Source: Glebionis coronaria
Lineage: Eukaryota; Streptophyta; Magnoliopsida; Asterales; Asteraceae
Direction: 5' to 3'
Assembly (NCBI GenBank): GCA_025667525.1
Contig: CM046876.1
Coordinates: 16,293,320 to 16,357,319, forward strand
Length of the DNA stretch: 64,000 nt
Under the pieces are notes generated by a model that searched no databases, was not told the origin of the DNA, and saw only the letters and a list, made by a program, of their open reading frames with translations. Of this stretch, positions 43,339 through 52,855 are shown in pieces (the stretch's first letter is position 1; each line of letters begins with the position of its first letter). The position numbers were made by a program, and so were the translations under genes.

Positions 43339-43692
43339 ATGTCTTATTCTCCCAATGAAAACCTTGAATCTCCTCCATTTTCTCCAATTGCTTTCAACCC
43401 AAATTCACCCAAGAACACTCTTAATCACATTTCTCCTACCAATAATGTTGATTGTGGAACTTCTTTGCTTCCACCACCACCCTTTAGTGTTCTTCCTCCT
43501 TCTCATGATAATGTCATGCACCATGGAACATATTGTCATTGTTGTCAATATCAACATCTTGCTATGGCACACATCTATGAGGAGTTGAGCTACATCAAGA
43601 GTCTCTTAATCAAGCCTCCTCTTTACTATGATTATGAGATCTCCAACAAGCCACCACCACCACCCTCTGCCATTACCTTGTCTTTCATATAA
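43339..43692 (+). CDS. CxCC accessory protein of B2 (117 aa)
   Basis: The ATG at 43339 is the first AUG after module 7, and the frame is clean to TAA at 43690-43692. The N-terminal half is Pro/Asn/Ser-rich and probably unstructured. A PPPPFSVLPPSHDNVMHHG stretch leads into TYCHCCQYQHLAMAHIYEELSYIKSLL, the conserved Cys cluster plus amphipathic helix also present in B1. The tail has PPPPPS. It lies alone between RNase H and the 3' LTR, where Sirevirus env-like ORFs sit, but it has no signal peptide or transmembrane segment. The HG-x3-C-x-C-C-x-[FY] motif with HIYE is the family signature. I do not recognise it; metal binding or dimerisation is inference. Confidence 0.68.
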   Translation: MSYSPNENLESPPFSPIAFNPNSPKNTLNHISPTNNVDCGTSLLPPPPFSVLPPSHDNVMHHGTYCHCCQYQHLAMAHIYEELSYIKSLLIKPPLYYDYEISNKPPPPPSAITLSFI

Positions 43693-43954
43693 GCATTGCT
43701 TGCTTATCTACAAGACACCAAATTCAAGCAAATCTTAGAATTCTAGAATAACTAGGATTAGATTTATGCTTTTGGCTTGTTTCTTTTTCCATACATCTTT
43801 GTATGATGTTTTTTTAGTAACCTATCTTGGATCTTTGTCTTTTTGTTTTCTTCTCTTTTATTTTGTGACCTATTATTATATCTTGTTGGTTGTTTCTTTT
43901 GTTCAACTAACCCTTCTATGTAGCTTGTCACCATATCTCGATTCCTCGGTGCCC
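43693..43954 (+). other. 3' UTR-like spacer of B2
   Basis: T-rich, without ORF support; the frame at 43766-44059 is compositional. Confidence 0.6.
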
Positions 43955-44128
43955 CAAGCTAGGGGGAGTAAGCACCAAGGGGGAGTCTTTGCAAAGTCCG
44001 TCTCTTCAACACCGACTTGTGCAACCTTTTTGCTTCGACAAAGGGGGAGAAATGAATAAACTCGTCTTCGAAAATCTTGTTTTTTGTGTGATTGAGTTTA
44101 TGTATTGTCGGAATCAAAAAAGGGAGAT
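43955..44128 (+). other. Multiple polypurine tracts of B2
   Basis: GCTAGGGGGAGT (about 43963), CCAAGGGGGAGT (about 43978), CAAAGGGGGAGA (about 44040) and a degenerate AAAAAGGGAGAT directly before the LTR. The order and intervening words match B1 at 18905-19093. Confidence 0.88.
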
Positions 44129-45354
44129 TGTTAATGCAATAATGCCTAAACGTTACTTGCATTTTTCGGTCTCGCTTAGTTTTGATTACGACAATATGTA
44201 AAAACAAGCATTTACGAAAACAACGAAAAAACGAATTCTTGAGTTCAAGTATTTTTCATTTTACCCATTTTCACTTAACGTATGGATAAACAAGTACTAA
44301 CCTTAATCAAGTGATCAAGTGATTTAATCTTTTCTTAAAACTCACTTTTTATTAAGTGTGACAAGTTTTTATTAAACTTTCTTTTTAAGAAAATGTTTTA
44401 TTAAATTAATTGTTTGAAAATTTGAAAATGGCATATTCTTATTTGGTTAGGAATATTCTATCAGGATATTTTTTAAAGCATATATGACCTCCACCACTAA
44501 AGAACAAAAAGGGAGCGGAGTCTATTCCAGCGGTACCTTAGCTCCTAGGCGGTTCCTTATCGATAAGGTACCGCGGGCTAAGATAAGGAACCGCGGGCAG
44601 ATATAGCCGTTGGCCCTTTGTCCTATAAATAGTGGACCATTCTCAGCTTTTCAATTCACCTCTTTTGCACATCTATTTCCAGATTCAAACACTCTTCTTT
44701 AATCACTCAAATCTTTGATCATTTGTTTGATTACTACTTGTTTAAGAAGTGAATCTTGTTCTTCCATCCCTTCCTCTCCAAGTGCAAAGAGAAGAACACT
44801 ATTCTTGTGAAGTGTTGAGTCCACCACCAAAGATCCATTGAAGATCTAATTTTATACATTTGTAGTTGTGTCATAGTTGTGAAGATCCAAGTAGTTGTGT
44901 CTATTTGGAAGTTGTGTATGTACTAAGTATAGTTGTGTAGATTGGTCCTAGCTACGATTAGGGCTCTACTTTTAGCTTAGAGTCGGAAATTGGTTAAGCG
45001 ACGTGTACGATTTTCTCCACCATAAGGAGCTTGTTGTGTAGTGAACTCTCGAGTAAGGAGTACTCGAGGAGTGAAGTAGGAACGAGGAGTGAGCTTTGTT
45101 GCCGAACCACTATAAATCCTTGGTGTTTGGTTTGATCTTTATTTACCCTTAACTCTTTACATTCTTTATTCTTTGTGCATATATTTTTGTTAGTATTAGT
45201 TTAGTTACACTATCATTGTTCATATTGTGCATAAGAAGATTTCACATATTTCCTCAAGCCTAAGTTTTTGAAAAAGGATTTTTTGAAAACCATATTTTAA
45301 CAAGTAAATATAAGAAACTATTCAACCCCCCCCCCCCCCCTTCTAGTTTCTACA
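44129..45354 (+). repeat. 3' LTR of B2
   Basis: 1226 bp. It matches 36271-37494 closely, contains module 8 and a TATAAATA box at about 44624, and has a longer poly-C run before CTTCTAGTTTCTACA. Confidence 0.95.
44527..44600. repeat. GGTTCC module 8 (B2 3' LTR)
   Basis: Same sequence as module 5 apart from one or two bases (CAGCGGTACC versus CAGTGGTACC), as expected for LTR partners. Confidence 0.95.
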
Positions 45355-45359
45355 AAGAT

Positions 45360-46544
45360 GACCTACAACTTCAGTTAAGTGAAGCCATTAAAGATAAAGA
45401 GAATGTAGGGCTTAAAATTGAAAATTTTGATAAAGCTAGCCAAACCCTAGAAAAATGTGTGAGTGAACAAAGAAATCCTAGGGACATGTCAGGAATTAGG
45501 ATGAAAGAGTATGATGCTATTCCACCACCCGTTGGGGACTTCTATGGTGTCCTGAAAAAGGATCTCTCTTGGACTGGTATTCCAGAACTCCAAGAAAAGG
45601 AATTTATTCCTCCACCTAGAGTGATTTCCCCAGTTGAAGAGTATAAGCAGAAAATGACTAACCTTGAACAATGGAAGAAAGCAAACCCTATGTTGTTTGT
45701 TAAGGGGGGCTTCTTAGTGATGAAGAAACTAAAGTTAAACCAATATCCATCACTAATCCTACCATTGAAAGACCTATTGACCTTGGCTCTACAACTAAGA
45801 CCGAATCTAGTGTTAAATATGCTAAAATGTATAGGAAACCTAGATCGCCTCAAAGTCAAGCAAGTGTTAATGGGACAGGGTTCTTTCAATCTAGACCTAA
45901 GGTTATGTCTAGAAAGGCTTGTTACACATGTGGGAGTTTTTCTCACTTGGCTTATAAATGTGTTAGTGGCTCTAAATTCATCACTAACAATAAGTCAACC
46001 ATGGTCAAACCTAGACCCTTTGTCCAAACTAGTTCCCAGGCCACTAGACCAGCTCCTTTCTTTTCTAGAGGGACTAACACTCATGGACAAAGACCCTTTC
46101 AAAAGAGCAACACTTGGTCTAACATACAATGGGTTCCTGTAGCAAACACTAATTTAGACGCTGATAGGAACAAATTGTCCACTGACAAGACAAAATCAGC
46201 CACTGACAGATCTAGTTTTGGTATGAAAATGCCACAACTAGCTTCTTTTAGACCTTATGTTAGACCAAGCAATAGGTACTTAAAACACAAGGGTTCAGGG
46301 TCTAAAGCTTCATCCAGTTTGACATGGAGACCTAAACAAGACAAAACCCTAATTTTGTTGGAATTTCTATGACCTATAACAGATTTAACTTTCTTGCAAA
46401 GGTCATCACTAAACCTATTGGGGTAAATTGGGTGTTTCGGCCACAAAGGAATGATCAGGAGGTTGTTACAAGGAATAAGTCAATTCTTATTGAACAACCA
46501 AATGAATCCAAGTCTGTAAAGGCTTGGGTTCCTAAAGAAAACTA
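45360..46544 (+). pseudogene. Element C Gag, C-terminal part
   Basis: Directly after the AAGAT duplication the coiled coil resumes (DDLQLQLSEAIKDKENVGLK) and continues with PPPVGDFYGVLKKDLSWTGIP and PRVISPVEEYKQKM. A frameshift near 45700 moves to the frame 45827-46372, which contains a good zinc knuckle CYTCGSFSHLAYKC (45919-45960), a Ser/Arg/Pro-rich stretch and the heptad made by GCTGACA cluster 3. After another shift the sequence ends KAWVPKEN and TAA at about 46544. So element C Gag has two zinc-knuckle-like motifs, the first degenerate. Confidence 0.78.
46158..46208 (+). repeat. GCTGACA box cluster 3 (gag)
   Basis: Cores CTGATA 46161, CTGACA 46182 and CTGACA 46203; exact 21-bp spacing. 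Translated as DADRNKL-STDKTKS-ATD. Confidence 0.93.
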
Positions 46545-46559
46545 ATTTGTTTTCTTCCT

Positions 46560-48280
46560 GTGTAGGGTATTCACAAGCACGTCAATGATAAAGGATATTG
46601 GGACAGTGGATGCTCAAGGCACATGACAGGGAAGGAAGACTATTTTACCAATTTCATCCCTATCAAGAATGGTGATAAAGTGTATTTTAGAGGAGGTTGT
46701 GGTACCATCTCTGGAAAAGGCACTCTCATCACCAACAATCTAAGGTTTCATGAAGTCTTCCTGGTAAAAGAACTTGACTACAACTTGTTTAGTATGTCAC
46801 AAGTTTGTGACAACAAAAATAAAGTTCTTTTTACTGATACTGAATGCTTGGTGTTAAGTAAGGATTTTAAGATTCCTGATGCAAAGTTTATTGAGTATAG
46901 AACACCTAGGCATAAGGAAATTTATAATGTTAATATAAATGGAATTAAGATGGACAAAAATCTAACATGTCTTTATGCTAAAGCTTCAGTTGATGAGAGT
47001 AATTTATGGCACAGAAGGTTAGGGCATATTAACTATACATTAATAGACTTGTGAGACATGATCTTGTCAGTGGTTTTCCTTCTAAAGCTTTCCACAATGA
47101 TCATTCTTGTGTTACATGCCTTAAAGGCAAACAGCATAATGTCTCCTTTAAGTCTAAAAGTATGCATTCTAGTTCTAAACCACTTCACCTGCTGCACATG
47201 GATTTGTTTGGCCCAACCAATATAGAAATCTTAATGGTAAATCTTATTGTTTTGTTGTCACACGATGATTATTCTAGGTTTACTTGGACTTTCTTTTTGG
47301 CTTTAAAGAGTGACACTACTATGACTTTAATTAACTTCATCACACAGATTGAGAAGAAAACGGGTAATGAGGTTAGAATTCTTAGAAGTGATAATGGTGG
47401 TGAGTCTAGGAACAATCTTCTAGATGCCTTTTGTGTCAATAAGGGAATTTCTAGAGAGTTTAGCATAGCTAAAACTCCACAGCATAATGGTGTAGCTGAA
47501 AGAAAGAATAGAACTCTAATAGAAGCAGCTAGAACCATGTTGGCAGATGCAAATTTACCCATTGCTTTTTGGGCTGAGGTTGTGAACACTGCATGCTATG
47601 TTCAAAATAGAGCCTTGGTGAATAAGTTTCATAATAAGACCCCCTATGAGTTGCTTTGGAATAGGAAGCCTAGTATAGACTTCTTTAGGCCTTTTGGATG
47701 TCATGTAGTTATTTTAAATACTAGTGATAATCTAGGTAAATTTTGCTCAAAAGGTGATGAGGTACATTTTATGGGATATTCCACAAATAGCAGGGGGTAC
47801 AGGGTTTATAACAAGAAGACTAAGATTCTAACAGAAAATATTCATGTTGACTTCTTGGAAACTAAACCTAGTGATCCTAAGTCTGGACCTAATTGGTTGT
47901 TTAATTTGGAACCATTATCTAGGACTTTGAATTATATGCCTGTCACTAATCCAGACATTGTGGAAAAGGATCCAAATGTTTTAGAAGAACTTATTGTTGC
48001 AATTTCAGGTACACAGGTTGCTAAAGAAGAAGGATCACATGTAGTTGCGCCAACTCCGATATTTGATTATGTCACCATTCCTATATGGACTGATGGGTTT
48101 GTGCAAGCATCTGCTGCTGCTGGAAAGGAGGAAGAAGGACCACAAGAAAAAGCAGTTGATGAATCCATGCATGCATCTTCATCCGCTGACAAAGCCAATT
48201 CAGACGCTGACACGTTGAATTCAGCCACTGACAGTCAGTTTGGAAATTTATTCTCTTCCTCCAACAGAAATATTTTTTAA
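46560..48280 (+). pseudogene. Element C protease and integrase
   Basis: GYWDSGCSRHMTG near 46593-46631 is the aspartic protease site. The frame 46623-47054 continues through the protease to LWHRRLGHINYT (pre-integrase). A shift near 47050 leads to 47051-48280 with CVTCLKGKQHN, the catalytic triad regions LLHMDLFGP, ILRSDNGGES and TPQHNGVAERKNRT, and the GKFCSKGDEVHFMGYS/RGYRVYNKKT C-terminal motifs. A variable acidic linker contains GCTGACA cluster 4 and ends at a stop (48278-48280). All catalytic residues appear present, but frame breaks disable it. Confidence 0.88.
48183..48233 (+). repeat. GCTGACA box cluster 4 (pol linker)
   Basis: CTGACA cores at 48186, 48207 and 48228; exact 21-bp spacing. 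Translated as SADKANS-DADTLNS-ATD. Confidence 0.95.
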
Positions 48281-50143
48281 CATGTTGAAGACCTCATACC
48301 CAATCAAGATGTCAGTGGACCACTTCCAACCACTGGCAACATACCTCCAAGTTCAAGTGAGGATGGGAGTAGCAATGAAGATGATATTGGCAATATGGAG
48401 TCCACTGTACATGACAACTCACTATTTGGATGAGGAATACTTACAAAGGTGGCCAAAGATCATCCTTCTTCTCAAATAATTGGTGATATTCAGACTCCTG
48501 TTCAAACAAGAAGGACTCATCAGACTCAAGGTGGATTCATTGCTAATATTCACAAAAAGGAAGATACCCCTCTTGTGTAAGCATGTTTATTTGCCTGTTT
48601 TCTGTCACAAAAGGAACCTAAGAAGATTTTTGAGGCTCTTAAAGAACCAAGTTGGGTAGAAGCAATGCAGGATGAGCTTCACCAGTTTGCAATTCAAGAT
48701 GTTTGGGAGCTAGTAGACTGTCCAAGGTATGTCAGACCTATTGGGGCACGTTGGGTTATAAGGAATAAAAAGGATGAAAGAGGAACTGTGATAAAAAAAC
48801 AAGGCACGTTTAGTTGCTCAGGGATATACACAAGAAGAAGGGATAGACTATGAAGAGGTTTTTTCACCTGTTACCAGGATAGAAGCAATAAGGATTTTCC
48901 AAGCCTATGCTTCTTGCATGGGTTTCACAGTTTATCAAATGGATGTTACATGTGCTTTCTTATATGGCACAATTTAGGAGGAAGTGTATGTTATGCAACA
49001 TCCAGGTTTTGAAGATTCAGAGCATCCAGACAAGGTGTATAGAGTCAAGAAAGCAATGTATGGACTTCATCAAGCCCCACGGGCATGGTATGGTACATTA
49101 TCCACTTACCTTGTGGAAAATGGATTCAAGAAAGGCACCATAGACCAAACTCTATTTACCAAGAAGAATGGAAAGGATTTTCTTCTTGTACAGGTCTATG
49201 TGGATGATATTATTTTTGGGTCATCTAATACAAAGATGAGTGAAGAATTTTCCAACCTCATGAGAGACAAATTCAAGATGAGTGCAATGGGAGAGATGAA
49301 CTTCTTTCTAGGTTTACAACTACAACACAAAGAAGATGGTATCTTTATCTCTCAAGACAAATATGTGGATGAGATCTTAAAGAAGTTTGGTTTTTCTCCT
49401 TATGAAAAAGGGCTAGCACACCCATGGATAGGGAATACCCTTGGGGAAAGACTGGAGATGGAAAAGATGTTGATGTTAGGCATTATAGATCCATGATTGG
49501 ATCATTGATGTATCTTACTGCCTCTAGACCTGACATCATGTTTGTTGTGTGTGCATGATCACGCCACCAAGTGACTCCCAAAGAGTGTCATTTTCATCAT
49601 GTTAAAAGGATCTTTATATACCTTAGGTGCTATCCCACCTTGGGATTATGGTATCCTAAAGATTCTCCATTGGAGCTTATTGGTTATTCAGACAGTGACT
49701 ATGGAGGTGATAAGTTTGACAAGAAATCTGCAACTGGTGGATATCAATTTCTTGGGAGCAGACTTATATCTTGGCAATGCAAGAAAAAAACAATGGTGGC
49801 AAATTCTACAACTGAAGCAAAATATGTGGCTGCTGCTGCATGTTGTGGATAAGTTCTATGGATTAAAAACCAGCTGTTGGATTATGGGTATAATTTTGTG
49901 CATACTAAGATATGTGTGGATAATAACAGTATATTATGCATTATTAAGAATCATGTACATCATTCTAAAACTAAACACATAGAAATTATGCATCATTTTG
50001 TAAAAGATTGTTTTGAAAAAGGTTTAATACATCCAGATAGGGTCGACACAGAAGAGAATGTGGCTGATCTTTTAACTAAACCTTTTGATGTTGGGAGGTT
50101 CCAGTACTTGGCAACAAGTATTGGAATGATCAATCTCACCTAA
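48281..50143 (+). pseudogene. Element C reverse transcriptase and RNase H
   Basis: After a damaged linker, 48665-48853 has the RT N-terminus (MQDELHQFAIQDVWELVD, RPIGARWVIRNKKDERG). A shift leads through [19 protein letters not shown] to 48984-49496 with [16 protein letters not shown] and the catalytic [12 protein letters not shown] stop replaces a residue before EEVYV (about 48978). The RNase H part is in 49571-49852 (YSDSDYGGDKFDKKSATGG, NSTTEAKYVAAAACCG) and 49877-50143 (SKTKHIEIMHHFVKD, NVADLLTKPFDVGRF). At least five disruptions. Activity is lost. Confidence 0.86.
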
Positions 50144-50233
50144 ATGTGTTTTTGAAATCATTATATAGTATGTACAGGATGTGCACTGTTATTTATCTTT
50201 GTAAAGTATTAGATTTTCCACTTTATTTTTCTA

Positions 50234-50285
50234 ACCCTGACAGAGGTTATTTTGACGCTGACAAGTGTAAAAATGGTCGCTGACA
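50234..50285 (+). repeat. GCTGACA box cluster 5 (3' UTR)
   Basis: CTGACA cores at 50237, 50258 and 50280; spacings 21 and 22 bp. Non-coding. Confidence 0.9.
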
Positions 50286-50880
50286 GCAACATGTTAGTTT
50301 TGTGGTTTTTCATCTAATCATGCAGGCATTGTGAGCATTGTAAAATTGGATACAAAGTTGCTTATGGATCTTTGGAGCTTACAAGGAATGTGTCAAAAGT
50401 TTATTCCTATCTTGAAATAAAAATTTGTCATATACATATTATTTTGCAACTATGTACATCCTAGTTTAAGGGGAGGTTTAGGAAACCTTTAGGATTTTAG
50501 ATATCCTAGATTGTGTCCACAGGTAAGTAAGAATTGGAATTTTTAGTTCTTGAGGCACTGTAGCATGCAAAGTTGATATACTGTACATGTTGCCAAGACT
50601 TTTTGGCCTAGAATTGGGATTCGTCGGTTGGGAGCCTTGGTGTAAATTTTAATTGGGCTTACCTAAGAAGTTACAAAGAGTTTATATGAGATTTCTTCAC
50701 TGTTAAGAACTTTGGTTAGCAAGGGACACTTGAGGACAATTATGTCTATCTTGTTTATGCAAGTGTGCATGATTGGACAGTGCTTGCCACCCTTTAGTCA
50801 TTTTTAGTATAATAGTTATCTTCTTTAGGGTAAACTTCTTTGTTAAGGTCTTTTTATTTTTAATTATTTTTATTTTTTGT

Positions 50881-50978
50881 CGATGACATAGTTTACTTCC
50901 AACGCTGATAAGACCAATTTAAACGTTGACATGGCAAAATTTACACGCTGACAAGACTATAGCCGTTACACGCTGACG
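50881..50978 (+). repeat. GCTGACA box cluster 6 (3' UTR)
   Basis: Cores ATGACA 50883, CTGATA 50905, TTGACA 50926, CTGACA 50948 and CTGACG 50973; spacings 22, 21, 22 and 25 bp. Non-coding, about 300 bp upstream of the 3' ORF. Confidence 0.85.
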
Positions 50979-51283
50979 TTTACTTTTGACCGTTAAAAAA
51001 CATTGACCACCTAGTTGTTGTTTTTGATGAAAATTTGGGCCGTAATTTTAGCAAGTTGGTAACTTTTAATTAATGAAAGAGATAAGTTATATGTTTTTCA
51101 AGATTTTCATCATTACTTTTTGAATATAACTCCCTTCTTTTTCAACCAATCGTGTGCTAATATCTTTCCTATAAATTAGGCTCATTTCTTTCAAATAGGG
51201 TAACTACTATTCTTGTCTGCTAAAATTCTAAAACCTTCATACCTACATTGTTATCATCTTATAGTTTTCTCAAATCATTCGTA

Positions 51284-52842
51284 ATGGCGCCAAAGTTTAA
51301 GCCTGCTAGTGTGGAGTTAGAGTTCAGAAGCCAACACAATATGGTGGCTTATTTGGTTGAAGATAATACTTTGCACCCCCAATACACAGAGATGATTGGG
51401 TATTTGATGGTGTCTCCTCTAAGGTATGCACTTTCTCATACTCCACTCGTCCCTATCACACACATCAAGCAGTTTTGGAACATTGTTCGTTCTGAAACAA
51501 TTAATGGAGTGATTACATTAGTTGGCATTGTTCGTGGGGCTAGATGGGTTGTTACTAAAGCTCTAGTTCGTCAAGATCTACACCTTGATGATCTTGATGG
51601 TATAACAACCCTTCCCCTAGCAGAGGTAGAGTTAGGTCTTCGAGGCTTGGGTTATGAATTGCCCCCAATTGGGCACATAAACAAATATACTAAACAACAA
51701 TTTCCCCCAGCCTGGAAGTACCTGATACATATCATCCTACAATGTTTGAGTCCCAAATGCTCGTCTTTCAATGAAATCAATCGATCCATGGTTGTGCTCT
51801 TGTTTGCATTGCAAATGGGCAAAAATATAATTTTTCTAAGATGATTTTTGATGGCATGTGTCACAACAAGGGTAACAAGATGACTCTTGCTTACCCAAGG
51901 TTTTTACAAATGATTTTTGATGCTCAACAATATTGTCGTAGGGACCATGATGACTTTTATGAGGTCCCTACTCAAAAGAAAACTATTTTTGGTAACATGA
52001 ACACCCCTCCTTTCAGAGACCTTCCCCTCACCCCAGCCATGTAAGCTATCATTCAGGTAGCTGTACAACCTGAACCACAACCAGACCCTCTTCCAGAACA
52101 CCCTCCATCACCACAACACATGAATATTGACCCTCAACCATTAGGCGCTGACACTCACAATGTAGGCGCTGACACAGCCAACCCAAACGCTGACACTATC
52201 GCCCAACACACCTAAACAGAACCCCATTCCACTTCATCCTCAGAACAACAAGACTATATGTTTAAGAAGAGACAAAGGACTACTGGAGTGTTCTCCTCTA
52301 GTGGTCCTAGCCATGAAGCAGAGAGAACCACCACCACAAGTGTAGTTGGTGACATGGGTGGGGCTAGGACTATTCATACTGGCTTAGAAGCAGGTCAAGA
52401 TAGTCCCAACATCATTAAGACTACACCCACGCCCAATGAATCTCTCTTGGGGGGTTAAATCCCCATGATAGAGGAGGGCAGAATGGAACCATTATCAGCT
52501 TTAGAATTGACGGTGATCTGCATTCGCTTGCAAAAGCAAAATGCAGATCTTGTACAGATTGTCACTGGTCAAGGCCTTGAACTCAAATCATTAAGGGAGA
52601 GGTTGGTTATTTTGGAGACTGCCAATACTAGGAGAACGCAGGCTAGAGTCTTTTCTTTAGGGGAGGATTATTACAAAGGGGAGGATGAGCCAGTGAATTT
52701 GAGTGACAAGGGCTCACAAGAAGGTATTTCTTATGGGAATGAAGAGATAGCTAAGGCACTGACAAGTTTGAAGGAGAGTCTAGCTGTTGATATTTCTTTG
52801 GTTACTCCTAAGAGGCTTTCATTTATAGAGATGATGAAGTAA
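51284..52842 (+). pseudogene. Element C extra 3' ORF, broken
   Basis: The ATG at 51284 opens 187 codons with LEFRSQHNMVAYL, GYLMVSPLRYALSHTP, IKQFWNIVRSETINGV, LHLDDLDGITTLP and FPPAWKYLIHIILQCLS. A frameshift at about 51840 leads to MIFDGMCHNKG and LAYPRFLQMIFDAQ. The same frame continues past stops at about 52042, 52213 and 52456 through a Pro-rich segment, a KKRQR basic patch and a C-terminal coiled coil (ELTVICIRLQKQNADLVQIV). This domain order is familiar as a 3' ORF of copia elements in Anthemideae genomes. Its function is unknown. The Pro-rich part and the end carry GCTGACA clusters 7 and 8. Confidence 0.72.
52145..52195 (+). repeat. GCTGACA box cluster 7 (3' ORF)
   Basis: CTGACA cores at 52148, 52169 and 52190; exact 21-bp spacing. 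Translated as GADTHNV-GADTANP-NADTIAQ. Confidence 0.95.
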
Positions 52843-52855
52843 GTCACAGAGTCAG

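Larger units (their letters stand above)
36271..45354 (+). mobile_element. B2: full-length Sirevirus-like copia element
   Basis: This 9084-bp element has LTRs 36271-37494 and 44129-45354, a perfect AAGAT duplication (36266-36270, 45355-45359) and a Met-tRNA PBS at 37497. Gag is intact, pol carries two frameshifts, and a CxCC accessory ORF and repeated PPTs precede the 3' LTR. The two LTRs are nearly identical apart from poly-C length and scattered substitutions, so insertion into element C is relatively recent. Long LTRs, large Gag, 3' ORF and repeated PPTs match the Sirevirus lineage. Confidence 0.95.
50144..51283 (+). other. Element C spacer between RNase H and 3' ORF
   Basis: Non-coding. 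A PPT-like TTTAAGGGGAGG is at about 50465. GCTGACA clusters 5 and 6 lie here, both upstream of the 3' ORF. A CTATAAATT block at about 51170 and a pyrimidine-rich leader precede the ATG at 51284. Confidence 0.6.

Noticed and set aside
44053..44207. Small ORFs spanning the B2 PPT and 3' LTR border
   Set aside because: They cross the PPT/LTR boundary and are not conserved at the B1 equivalent.
14009..44600. GGTTCC modules as an ordinary MITE family
   Set aside because: No target-site duplications are visible, module lengths and box order vary, and positions track element ORFs; kept as a recurring module with MITE origin left as an alternative.
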